Positions 56,149 to 64,000 of a DNA stretch of 64,000 nucleotides are shown piece by piece. The DNA comes from Bog-473 sp963807675 (GTDB taxonomy: Bacteria > Actinomycetota > Acidimicrobiia > Acidimicrobiales > RAAP-2), in the NCBI GenBank assembly GCA_963807675.1, contig CAWECP010000001.1, forward strand, positions 62,001-126,000, in the 5' to 3' direction. The notes under the pieces were generated by a model, which saw nothing but the letters and a program-made list of their open reading frames with translations, made no database searches and was not told the DNA's origin. Position 1 is the first letter of the stretch. The number at the start of each line of letters is the position of its first letter. A program made the translations under genes and the position numbers.

Positions 56149-56731
56149 ATGACTCAGTACGGCTCGCTAGAAGTCGAACCGGGAGGGGCCGACAGGACTG
56201 ATGATGTGGAGGCCTCGGAGTACAGGCTGATGGCCAGACAGGTACCTCGCTCGTTCGAGCTCGCCTTTGCGGACCTCTACCGGCTCGCCTACCGGGTGGC
56301 CTACCGCATACTCGGGCGACCGCGCAGAGGCCGAGGACATCGCCCAGGAGACGCTGGCTCGGGCCACGCTGCGCTGGGTCAGGCTGCACGAACGCCCCGA
56401 AGGCTGGGTGAGCCGGGTGGCCTCCAACCTGGCCATCGACCGCTACCGGCGCCGGCGTCGCGAGCCCGGTTCCCGACCGGGCCCGTCGGCATGGTCGACG
56501 ACCGCACGGCGGAGCGGGGCGACCTGGTGGCTGCGCTCCGGCGCCTGCCTCGTCGCCAACGCGAGGTGGTGGTCCTGCGCTACCTGGCCGACTTCTCCGA
56601 AGCCGACGTGGCGGCCGCCCTCGGCTGCTCCGTCGGATCGGTCAAGACCCACGCATCGCGGGGTTGCCCGCGCTGCGACGACAACTCGGCGGTCACCAGA
56701 CACGGATGGGGACGATGTTCGAGCATCTTGA
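56149..56731 (+). pseudogene. SigE/SigM-type ECF sigma factor, multiply frameshifted
   Basis: Pieces in three frames: FELAFADLYRLAYRVAYRIL, then DRAEAEDIAQETLARATLRW and WVSRVASNLAIDRYRRRRRE, then LVAALRRLPRRQREVVVLRY and SEADVAAALGCSVGSVKTH. Together they form a complete ECF factor of about 180 residues. Breaks lie at about 56320 (GRP for GDR), 56470 and 56660. All are one-base events in G/C-rich runs. The downstream gene starts inside its end. Confidence 0.75.
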
Positions 56732-58062
56732 CGATCCCGACGGATTGCAGCCCGGGCGCGGCGAGTTGGCGCGCGTCCTGCACCGGGCCGATGCGCATAC
56801 GGATCCGCCGGCGCTGGACTGCTTGCGGTGGGGACATGCTGCGTTCTGCTGGCCGCTTCGGTGGGGTTTTTTCTCGGCCGGCCTTCGGGCCGGCCGCGTC
56901 GAGCGACGTCCGACCTACGAGTTCAACCGCTTGAAGAGCCCCCTGCCTCTCGGCTCGCCGGTGCCCGACCACGGCACTTGTGGACGTCCAGTTCGCCGAC
57001 GCCGAAGATGGCTTCGCTCTGGCCGTGCATCGCGGGGACGTGTTCCTGGCGGCCTCGAGCGACGGCGGGTCGACGTGGCAGGTGCGCAACAACGACCTGC
57101 CTGCTGGGTCTCGGGTCGGACGACGGCTATCCCGGCCAGATGGAGTTCGTCGGCTTCACCGGGTACCTATGGGGGGCACGCGCGGCAACGGCGCTCCGCT
57201 GTGGGTGACTCACGACGACGGGGCGACGTGGCAGCAGGCGGCCATCGGACCCTACGTCTTCGACGTCAGCGCCATCGACCTCGACGTGTGGGCCTTGACC
57301 GGCACTTGCTCCCCGCCGGATACCGCCGGTGCCTCGTGCTCAATCGAGATGGAGCAGTCGCTCGACGGGGGCACCACCTGGAGCACGCTCGAAGCGGTCC
57401 CAGGGACGGCATCTGTTCCCGGCGGTATCGGACCCGTGCCGGTGGAGCTGGCCCGCATCACCAAAACGCGGGCGTACGTCCTGGCCAATCCGCCCGGCGC
57501 TGACGGCCCGTCGTCGACCTGGTGGCTCTTCTACACCGGCGATGGGGGTGCGAGCTGGACGACCCGACCTCTCCCATGCGCTGGCGCCTTTGCACTCGGG
57601 GCCGAGCTGGCGGCATCGAGCACCGATGACCTGTGGCTCCTGTGTGGCAGCCAGGCGGCGGCGGGAGAGCAGTCGAAGCAGCTGTACCGATCGGAGGACG
57701 CCGGGGTGACGTGGAACCTGGCGGCTTCGGCTACCGGGCTGGGTACGCCGCCGCCATCGTCGGTCCCCCCGGAACCCCTGCCGCTGGCCGGCTACATCGC
57801 TCCGTTCACCATTGGGCACCGCAACCTGGCCGTGGCCAGCCCGACTACAGCTTGGCTCTTCCCCATCCGGGCCGATCTCTACAAGACAGAGGACGGGGGC
57901 TCCAGCTGGGTACCGGTGCCCAGCCTGGCCTCGGCCGGCTTCGTGGACGGCGACGGAAACATCACATTCCTTTCCGCCACCCAGGGCTGGATCTGTGAGT
58001 ACGGCGTCGGGCTCTGGCAGACCAACGATGGAACGACCTGGCATTCGCTGGGCGCGAACTGA
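56715..58062 (+). pseudogene. Membrane-anchored BNR/Ycf48-like propeller protein, frameshifted
   Basis: Starts ATG 56715 (MFEHLDDPDGLQPGRGELAR), overlapping the sigma-factor end. A membrane helix appears one frame over (CCVLLAASVGFFLG); the exterior propeller begins VQFADAEDGFALAVHRGDVF and contains repeated Asp-box-like motifs (SSDGGSTWQVRN, THDDGATWQQA, TGDGGASWTTR, SEDAGVTWNLA, TEDGGSSWVPV). Shifts lie near 56830, 56985 and 57110. From about 57190 the frame is clean to 58062. It is the likely membrane partner of the preceding ECF factor. The fold resembles sialidase or photosystem-II assembly factors, without sign of catalysis. Confidence 0.75.
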
Positions 58063-58076
58063 GGCAGTGGTTGCCC

Positions 58077-60062
58077 ATGAAGACGCGCCCAACCCACAGG
58101 GTCCGCGTCCTTGTGTGTTCGTCGGTGATCGCGGCGTCTGCCCTCTTCACCCCAACGATCGGAGAGATCGACTCGCGCGCCGCTGGCGCCACGACGAGCG
58201 TTCCGGTGTGCAGCCCGGACCAGGTGGCCATTCACGTCGCGCCGGGGCTTCCCGGCATGCACCGCGTCACCTTGTTGATCGAGGCCCGCAATGCCACCAG
58301 GCACGCGTGTGAGCTGCTTGGACTCCCCTTCGTCGATGCGCTCGGTTCCAACGGACGCGTGGCTGAGACAGCCGTCATGTCACCATACGAGCCCTCCACC
58401 ACCCTCAAGAGCAAGTACCGGCTGACCTTGGATCCCGGTGAGACGGCGTCGGCACAGCTCATAGCGATCACCCCTATCTCCTCCACCACGTCATGTCCCT
58501 CCTATCCGGACGTGGCTGTCAGCCTCTCGAGCTCTGGTCCAACCAGAGTCTTCAAGTACCCGCTGCCCGGTTGTGCGCCCCACCTCGAGGTCAGCTTTTT
58601 CGTGCCGGGATTCAACGGGAACTCTCCGGGCGGCGAGATCGTGGGCACCGCCCCGAGCTGCGCGCACCCGGCACACTCCGCCGCGACCATCGGTGCGGCG
58701 GTCCAGGTCGACGTGTGGTCGGGCAAGACCTTGGCGGGCTCGATATCCGTGTTCGCCGCCAACACCCCGAAGAGCTATCAGTTCGCTGTCGCTCCGGGCA
58801 GCTACCTGGTCACCTCGTCGCCGGAGCGATCGCGTCATGTCACCGTGCGGCTTGGGCGAGTCGAGAACCTCGGGCGCTTCGGACGTTGCTCGACGCCGAC
58901 GACACCGACCACCGCTCCCGGTCGTGGTGCCGTGACGACCACGACCACGCAGCCGACCGCGTTGGTTCCCATCGACCAACTGACCAGGATCGCCTTCTTG
59001 AGCCCGTCGGTCGGTTACGGATTGTTCACGCGGCAGAGCCCGACCACGTGTGAGAGCTTGGTCGGATCCACCACCGACGGCGGCGCCGTCTTCGAAAATC
59101 TCACGTCCGTCACCTCCTGGGCCTGTGGCGAGGTCGCTCCGGTCTCAGAGCTCTCCTTTGACGACCATGGCGACGGGTTCTTGTACGGGCCCGATCTCTT
59201 CGTCACCCATGATTCGGGTGCGACGTGGGCACAGGTTCCCCGGCTTGGCGTGGTCCTGTCCGTGGAGGCTCTGGGCTATTCGATCTGGGCCGTCGAGACG
59301 AGTTGCCCGACCCCCTCGACATATCAAGTCCCCTGTCCGCTGCGCCTCCTCGAGTCCGAGGATGGAGGGCGTACCTGGGACAATGTGTCGGTACCCAATG
59401 CGGCCACCGAGGCCGGCTTCGGGACCGCACAGACCTACCTGATACGCCTCACTGCCACGGCCGGGTACCTCGCGTCGAGCCCGCCGTTCAGCGGGCAGGC
59501 GCCCTCGGCCACTGCGCCTCTGTGGTTCACCGCCGATAGCGGGGAAACATGGTCGCCTCGTGACGTCGACTGCGGTATCAGCTCGATGATGGACGCGATC
59601 TCAGCCGCTCCGGATGGGACTTTGGTGGCCGTATGCGCCAGTGAGCCGAGCGCCGGGTCCCAGCCGAAGTCGACCGTCCGCTCGACGGACGGAGGCACAA
59701 CATGGACGACGATGGCGCCGTGCTCTCAATCCAGCCCATTGACCTTCGGCTGCACTCTCACGCAGCCACTGATCGACGGCTACCTCGGCGAGATCGACGC
59801 CGTCACGGACGATACGGTTTTCTTGGTGGGCGGACGCAGTGCGCTGCTTGTGACTCATGACGGGGGCGCATCGTGGGCGACGGTGCAACCGACGATCGGC
59901 GACACATCTGACGGTACGAGCAACGTGATCTTCTTTAGTCCTCTGGATGGGATTGTGCTGGGTAACGACGGCAACAACGACGACGTAGCCACCCTGTACT
60001 CCACCTCGAACGGAGGGGTGACATGGCACTCGGTGGTGCCAAGCACCGAAAGCGGCCCCTGA
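58077..60062 (+). CDS. Secreted DUF4232 plus BNR-propeller protein
   Basis: About 661 residues from ATG 58077. A signal peptide (VLVCSSVIAASALFTPTIG), a DUF4232-like domain (CSPDQVAIHVAPGLPGMHRV ... ACELLGLPFVDALG), a small Ig/carboxypeptidase-regulatory-like domain (to about 270), a Thr-rich linker, and a C-terminal propeller with Asp-box-like motifs (THDSGATWAQV, SEDGGRTWDNV, TADSGETWSPR, STDGGTTWTTM, THDGGASWATV). Unlike its neighbours the frame is intact. It begins 15 bp after the previous propeller gene, so both probably belong to one ECF-controlled operon. Confidence 0.85.
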   Translation: MKTRPTHRVRVLVCSSVIAASALFTPTIGEIDSRAAGATTSVPVCSPDQVAIHVAPGLPGMHRVTLLIEARNATRHACELLGLPFVDALGSNGRVAETAVMSPYEPSTTLKSKYRLTLDPGETASAQLIAITPISSTTSCPSYPDVAVSLSSSGPTRVFKYPLPGCAPHLEVSFFVPGFNGNSPGGEIVGTAPSCAHPAHSAATIGAAVQVDVWSGKTLAGSISVFAANTPKSYQFAVAPGSYLVTSSPERSRHVTVRLGRVENLGRFGRCSTPTTPTTAPGRGAVTTTTTQPTALVPIDQLTRIAFLSPSVGYGLFTRQSPTTCESLVGSTTDGGAVFENLTSVTSWACGEVAPVSELSFDDHGDGFLYGPDLFVTHDSGATWAQVPRLGVVLSVEALGYSIWAVETSCPTPSTYQVPCPLRLLESEDGGRTWDNVSVPNAATEAGFGTAQTYLIRLTATAGYLASSPPFSGQAPSATAPLWFTADSGETWSPRDVDCGISSMMDAISAAPDGTLVAVCASEPSAGSQPKSTVRSTDGGTTWTTMAPCSQSSPLTFGCTLTQPLIDGYLGEIDAVTDDTVFLVGGRSALLVTHDGGASWATVQPTIGDTSDGTSNVIFFSPLDGIVLGNDGNNDDVATLYSTSNGGVTWHSVVPSTESGP

Positions 60063-60296
60063 CAGCACGCTCTGTGAGCCGAGGTTCCGGTGCGCTGATC
60101 CCTTTGAGCAGCTCGAAATGGGTACGAATGCTTGGCGCATCACCGAAACCGGATCGACGCCAGTCCCGACCACCTAAAGGTCCGAGTTCAGACTGACTCA
60201 GAACTCCGGACGCAAATCGAAGCGAGCACGACCCACGGTTACCGTATCACCCTCGTGGTGGCCTGAATCCCATAAACCCGTGCCCATCGAAGCGGG

Positions 60297-60596
60297 TCAA
60301 CTCCAGTCTCTCTGGATGTCCCAGTTGGAACGGCGGCGCCCCAACGAACTGGGGCAGCCTTCAGCTAGGCGCGCCGGACCCTGCCTATCCAAAACCGCCC
60401 CAATGGGGCACGGACTGAGCAGGATGCCGGCTGCGGCGAGACAGCCTCCTGCGACGAAGATTCGGAACTTGTGCCACTTGACGGCACCAAGAGCGGCCAC
60501 CTCTGACGCCACTAGCCACACACCGGCGATGAGGATCAGCAGGAACCCAACTTCCGCGAGTTTGATACCAGTGGCGTGCGAGATTCCGTCGATCAC
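60297..60596 (-). CDS. Small two-helix membrane protein
   Basis: About 99 residues from GTG 60596, which has AAGGGAGG 8 bp upstream. Two hydrophobic segments, LAEVGFLLILIAGVWLVASE and FRIFVAGGCLAAAGILL, are joined by a short basic loop (VKWHKF). The last 35 residues lose membrane character and may be a frameshifted tail. No family recognised. Confidence 0.5.
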   Translation of the reverse strand: MIDGISHATGIKLAEVGFLLILIAGVWLVASEVAALGAVKWHKFRIFVAGGCLAAAGILLSPCPIGAVLDRQGPARLAEGCPSSLGRRRSNWDIQRDWS

Positions 60597-61762
60597 GGTT
60601 ATGCCCTCCCTTGTCGGCATCGCACTTCAACCCTTGCACACAAGTCCGAATCTTCGACCAAGGATGGTGGCGCTGCGAGATAGCGGCGAGTCAAACGAGC
60701 GATCGCACCAGATCGGCGTATTGACACCCTGCTGAGGCCAATCTTGGCCCCTCCCAACCGCCGAACTACGACTGGCTCATTGTCTGCCGGCCACCGCTGC
60801 AACGAGGTCGACATCTCTGCGGGCCCATTCGCGAGCTGTCGGATCGACTCGGTGGTGTGGGCGCGCGTCAAGATGACGGAGGCCTGTAACCAGACCGAGC
60901 ACGATCGGGCCAAGTCCCAGACCCCTTCGGAATCTGTTTGTACCACCGGGTCATCTGGGCCATTGCGGCGGCCACCTCGATCCCCATCGGAGGAACTGCC
61001 GGTCGCCAGTGAGCCCAAACCGAGGTCCCTGCGGATCTGCGAATGGTGGATCGAGCGCTCGAGGTACTCCCGGGCGATCGCTTGCCAGAACGGGAACTCG
61101 AGTCGCGGCTCGGCCGAACAGCCCTACGGATTCACCGGGCGAGTCCGGATCGACGATTCGTAGTACGCGGCGGTCCACTCGCCGGTGAGACGAGCAGTTT
61201 GATCAGCAGGAGGGGGCTCATGAACCGGGCCGTTGCCACCCATCTGTCGTTGAAGGTGTCAAGGAGCGATCGGAAGTCGGCTCCGGAAAGTTCGTCGGCC
61301 AAGTACACCGAGCCCTGGGACGGCACCATCCACGCTGACGGCGAAGGAGAGAGAAGTCGTCGCCCAAGACATAGTGGCGATGCCTTTCACCGAGTAGAAC
61401 GGACATTCGGTCGGCTGGGTCCAATCGTCTGCCGAGAGCCCGGCTAAAAGCTCCAGAAGGGCATCACGCTCCGGCCGATATGTCTGGAGAACGACCGAGA
61501 TGGAGGAGGGATCGAGTATCGCCCAGATCGTGACTCACGCCGGTGTTGCATAACCGGCGTTTTGGGGGCCGCATATTGCATTTGATGCATGTTCTCGAGC
61601 GCGCTGCGCTCAGGCGTGTGTCCTGCATGTTTGCAAGGCTCGAGAGAGCCGCTGCGAAGGGTTGGTGGCGGTCGCTTTCGTGCCTTGACGTGGACATCCC
61701 CGGCTTCGATTGCATCTGATGATTGAATCCCGCGTTCACAACGAGGCATGGAAGGGGCTTGC
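60597..61762. other. About 1.2 kb with no confident gene
   Basis: Minus-strand frames contain protein-like scraps (QAIAREYLERSIHHSQIRRD near 61050; DELSGADFRSLLDTFNDRWV near 61280) that are not continuous and match nothing I know. They may be remains of a decayed gene. No RNA gene or repeat was recognised. Confidence 0.4.
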
Positions 61763-62863
61763 ATGGGTCGATCACGAGGGCTGTGGCTGGCGGAGGTGGA
61801 GTCGCCTGACGCCCGCGTCGCCGGTGACGCATTCGACGCGATGTTGGCCGCTTGGCGCGATCAACAACTGTCGCGGTGTCTCAACGAACAGACGATCGAT
61901 ACCCGCGAACGCCTGGTGCGCCGGTTCCGTATTCACACTCAGGTCTGGCCGTGGCAGTGGCTGCCTGGGCACCTCGAGTCCTGGGTAGGCGAACTGCGCA
62001 GCGACGACGGACTGGCCCACTCGACCATCCGCAGCTATCAGCTGGCCGTCGGCGCCTTCTGTGACTTCGTCTGCGACAGCGCGTATGGCTGGGGGACGTC
62101 GTGCATTGTCCAGTTCGGCTCGGCACCAGTGCAGATCTGCCGGGCCGAGAACCTGGCCCGACACTCGAGCGAGTACGAAGGACGACCCGCTCGACGCTCG
62201 CTGACTCGGATCGAGCTCCAGGCACTCTTCGACGCCGCCGACGACGATGTCGAATCGATCCGGGCCGGGGCCTAAGAAGAGTTGGGCTCCCGCTTTCCGC
62301 GACGCCACCATGCTCTGGGAACTACGCCGGGGACTCAGACGTCGAGAGGTCCGCATGCTCGAGGCCAGCGACTTCGGACCCAATCCCATGGCGGCCGAGT
62401 TCGGCGACTACGGGGTGTGCGCAGGTGCGCTTCGGCAAGGCGGCCAAGGGTGGCCCTCCTCGTCGGCGCGGTTGTGCTCACCGTGTTCGGGTGGTCCACC
62501 GAGGTGCTCGCTGAGTGGATCGAAGACGTGTGGCCGACGATGGTGACCGACAGGAGTCGGCCTGTGGCCGTCGGAACGTGGGCCGTTGGTGAGCGAAGAC
62601 CGCATCGGCGCCGCCTTCACCCGCTCAGCCCGGGCCGCCGGGTTGCCCAAGGAACTGACCCTGCACTCATTGCGTCACAGCTACGTGACCCACCTGATCG
62701 AGGACGGCTCGACGCCCTGTTCGTCCAGCAACAAGCGGGCCATGAGTACGCCTCGACCTTGGCCATCTACACCTTGGTGTGCTCGGACTACAAGACCCGC
62801 ACTCTGCGTGCCGCTCTCTATAAGGCAATAGAGGCCGCCACGCTGCGTCAGAGATCACAGTGA
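61763..62863 (+). pseudogene. Tyrosine recombinase/integrase, multiply frameshifted
   Basis: ATG 61763 follows GAAGGGG. The SAM-like N-terminal domain (LNEQTIDTRERLVRRFRIHT ... LAHSTIRSYQLAVGAFCDF) is intact to about 62270. The catalytic domain is spread over frames: WELRRGLRRREVRMLEASDF, ALRQGGQG / GKAAKGGPPRRR, then LTLHSLRHSYVTHLIEDG (Arg of the RHRH set) and QQAGHEYASTLAIYTLV with the nucleophile Tyr. About four one-base shifts are needed. The stop overlaps the next ORF by GTGA. Confidence 0.75.
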
Positions 62864-63189
62864 GGCGCCGTCGGGGGTCACCTACACCTGGCACCTGCGC
62901 CAGGTCATGGCCGAGCACGGGCTGTGGCAGACCACCGAGCTCATACCCCTCTTGGCCGAGCGTGGCGTCGAGCTGTCGGCGGCCCAGGTCTACCGGCTGG
63001 CCGCCGGTGCGCCCGAGCGCCTGTCGCTTCGAACCTTGGCCGCCTTGTGCGACATCTTCGAGTGCACCCCGAACGACCTCGTCGAGACGCTGCGGGCCGG
63101 TTGGACCACCCCCGTGCGAGGCCAGTCCCAAACGACCGGTGGCCAAACGGCCCCGTCGGGCCCGCATCACGCCCGAAAGCCAGCAATGA
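62860..63189 (+). pseudogene. XRE/Cro-type HTH protein in recombinase triad, frameshifted
   Basis: GTG 62860 overlaps the integrase stop. After a shift in a G run at about 62875 the frame reads VTYTWHLRQVMAEHGLWQTT, ELIPLLAERGVELSAAQVYR and SLRTLAALCDIFECTPNDLV, a Cro/C1-type helix-turn-helix. A second shift at about 63125 restores the basic tail (RPVAKRPRRARITPESQQ) and the TGA at 63187-63189, which overlaps the next ATG. About 108 residues when intact. Confidence 0.7.
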
Positions 63190-64000
63190 CGGGCTCAGCG
63201 TGTGCCAACGGCTGCGGAAGGAGGACACAGACGTCCGGCGTGGCCCGGTGGGGCGCTGTGCTTCGATGGCGCGAATGGCCGTGTGCGACGCCACGGTCTT
63301 TGCCCGGGTTGCGGGCTCATCCTATGACCTGGTCCGGCGGCACAAGGGGGAAGGCTCCGATGTGCGTTCGCTGTAGTGGGATCACCGAGACACTTCGTTG
63401 TCGCACCTGCGGTTCTGACGACGACTTTCGGTCTTTGAACCGCTGCCGGCGCTGTTCGCTGCGGGCGCGTCTGGAGCGGCTCTTCGACGACGGAAGCGGC
63501 CGGGTCAATCCCAAGTCGGCGCCCTTCGTCGATGCGCTGGGCGCCATCGAGGTGCCACGAGGCGGGATTTCTTGGCTCAAGCAAAAGGGGAAACCAGCGA
63601 GCGCATCCGTGCCATCGCCACCGGAGAGATCCCGCTCACCCACGACGGCCTCGACGCCCTTGTGATGTCCAACGGCCGTGAGCATCTGCGAGAGCTGCTC
63701 ATCACCCACGGCGTCTTACCCGAGCGCGACCGCTACCTCGCTGCCTATGAGCGCTGGGCCAAGATGTCGCCTCGCCAGTATCGAAGAACCCGCCGATCGC
63801 CGACTTGTCACCGCCTACTTGCGCTGGCATCAACGCCCACGGCTGGCTCGCCATTTGTCGAGGCCGGTGAACTCACCGAGAGCCGGGGCCCGGTCGTCCG
63901 TGCGCAGAGCAACATCGCCGTGCGCCTCTTGGCCTGGCTGGGGGCGCACGCTAGAGCGCACCTGGTCACCTGCACCCAAGGGGACATCGACACCTGGTTC
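63186..64000 (+). pseudogene. Zinc-finger recombinase-associated protein (partial, frameshifted)
   Basis: ATG 63186 opens a Cys-rich protein: CANGCGRRTQ, then CVRCSGITETLRCRTCGSDD and LNRCRRCSLRARLERLFDD, several CxxC pairs fit for zinc. After a shift at about 63585 the frame continues ERIRAIATGEIPLTHDGLDA, LRELLITHGVLPERDRYLAA and a helical region that runs off the window. In actinobacteria I recall this type of protein as the third gene behind an integrase and a small XRE protein. Further shifts lie near 63240-63340 and 63770. Confidence 0.65.

Overview
This 64 kb window comes from a high-GC actinobacterium, most likely an uncultured member of the class Acidimicrobiia. The evidence is a WhiB protein beside a pair of ArsA/Get3-like ATPases, the topA-tmk-holB order, a GlnR-like regulator beside a type I glutamine synthetase, a Lys-rich TopA tail, and a secreted protein with the GGYWL...GGVFSFGDA...FYGS repeats that I associate with Acidimicrobiia. 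All assignments rest on reading the sequence and family knowledge; no database search was run.

Left two thirds (1-36.2 kb): a dense chromosomal backbone. In order it holds a CorC-like CBS protein and a receiver protein; the ArsA pair divergent from whiB; a DUF929-type membrane protein; a NUDIX gene overlapping an MBL-fold hydrolase; Fe-S assembly genes (Mrp, A-type carrier); an unusual 2Fe-2S/molybdo-hydroxylase fusion with RidA; glnA with a GlnR-like regulator; an alpha/beta hydrolase; nadE; a primary-like sigma factor; a HAD phosphatase. Next comes a potassium block in which two TrkA-type proteins are divergent from a KimA-like permease that carries a C-terminal OB-fold. It is followed by a K+-independent-type H+-pyrophosphatase and topA-tmk-holB. 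The backbone ends with a possible cyclic-nucleotide module: an FtsX-like permease, an ABC ATPase fused to a cNMP-binding domain, a large BTAD/STAND regulator, and two stand-alone cNMP-binding proteins.

Right third (36.8-64 kb): accessory DNA. A tRNA-Thr(CGT) gene at 36.8 kb and a second copy of its 3' part at 49.8 kb bracket a genomic island. Tandem copies of the 10-mer TGTCCCAACA lie beside both ends. The island holds a low-GC two-gene membrane system, a nested stack of mobile elements (an IS, a group II intron with its reverse transcriptase, and an IS3 element apparently inside the intron), an Mrr-like restriction endonuclease, another IS carrying a divergent DUF6788 gene, and decayed Crp/Fnr and WD40 genes. 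Beyond it lie a secreted CAP/propeller protein, a membrane J-protein, a tRNA-Gly fragment flanked by TGCAACA repeats, ECF sigma factors with a PASTA membrane protein, two BNR/sialidase-like propeller proteins, and an integrase / HTH / zinc-finger triad that runs off the right edge.

Data-quality note: single-base frameshifts, often in G/C runs, interrupt many genes. They are rare before 45 kb (a NUDIX gene and an ABC permease) and frequent after it. Several break genes that otherwise read well and overlap their neighbours by ATGA or GTGA, so at least part of this pattern probably reflects sequencing error rather than decay.
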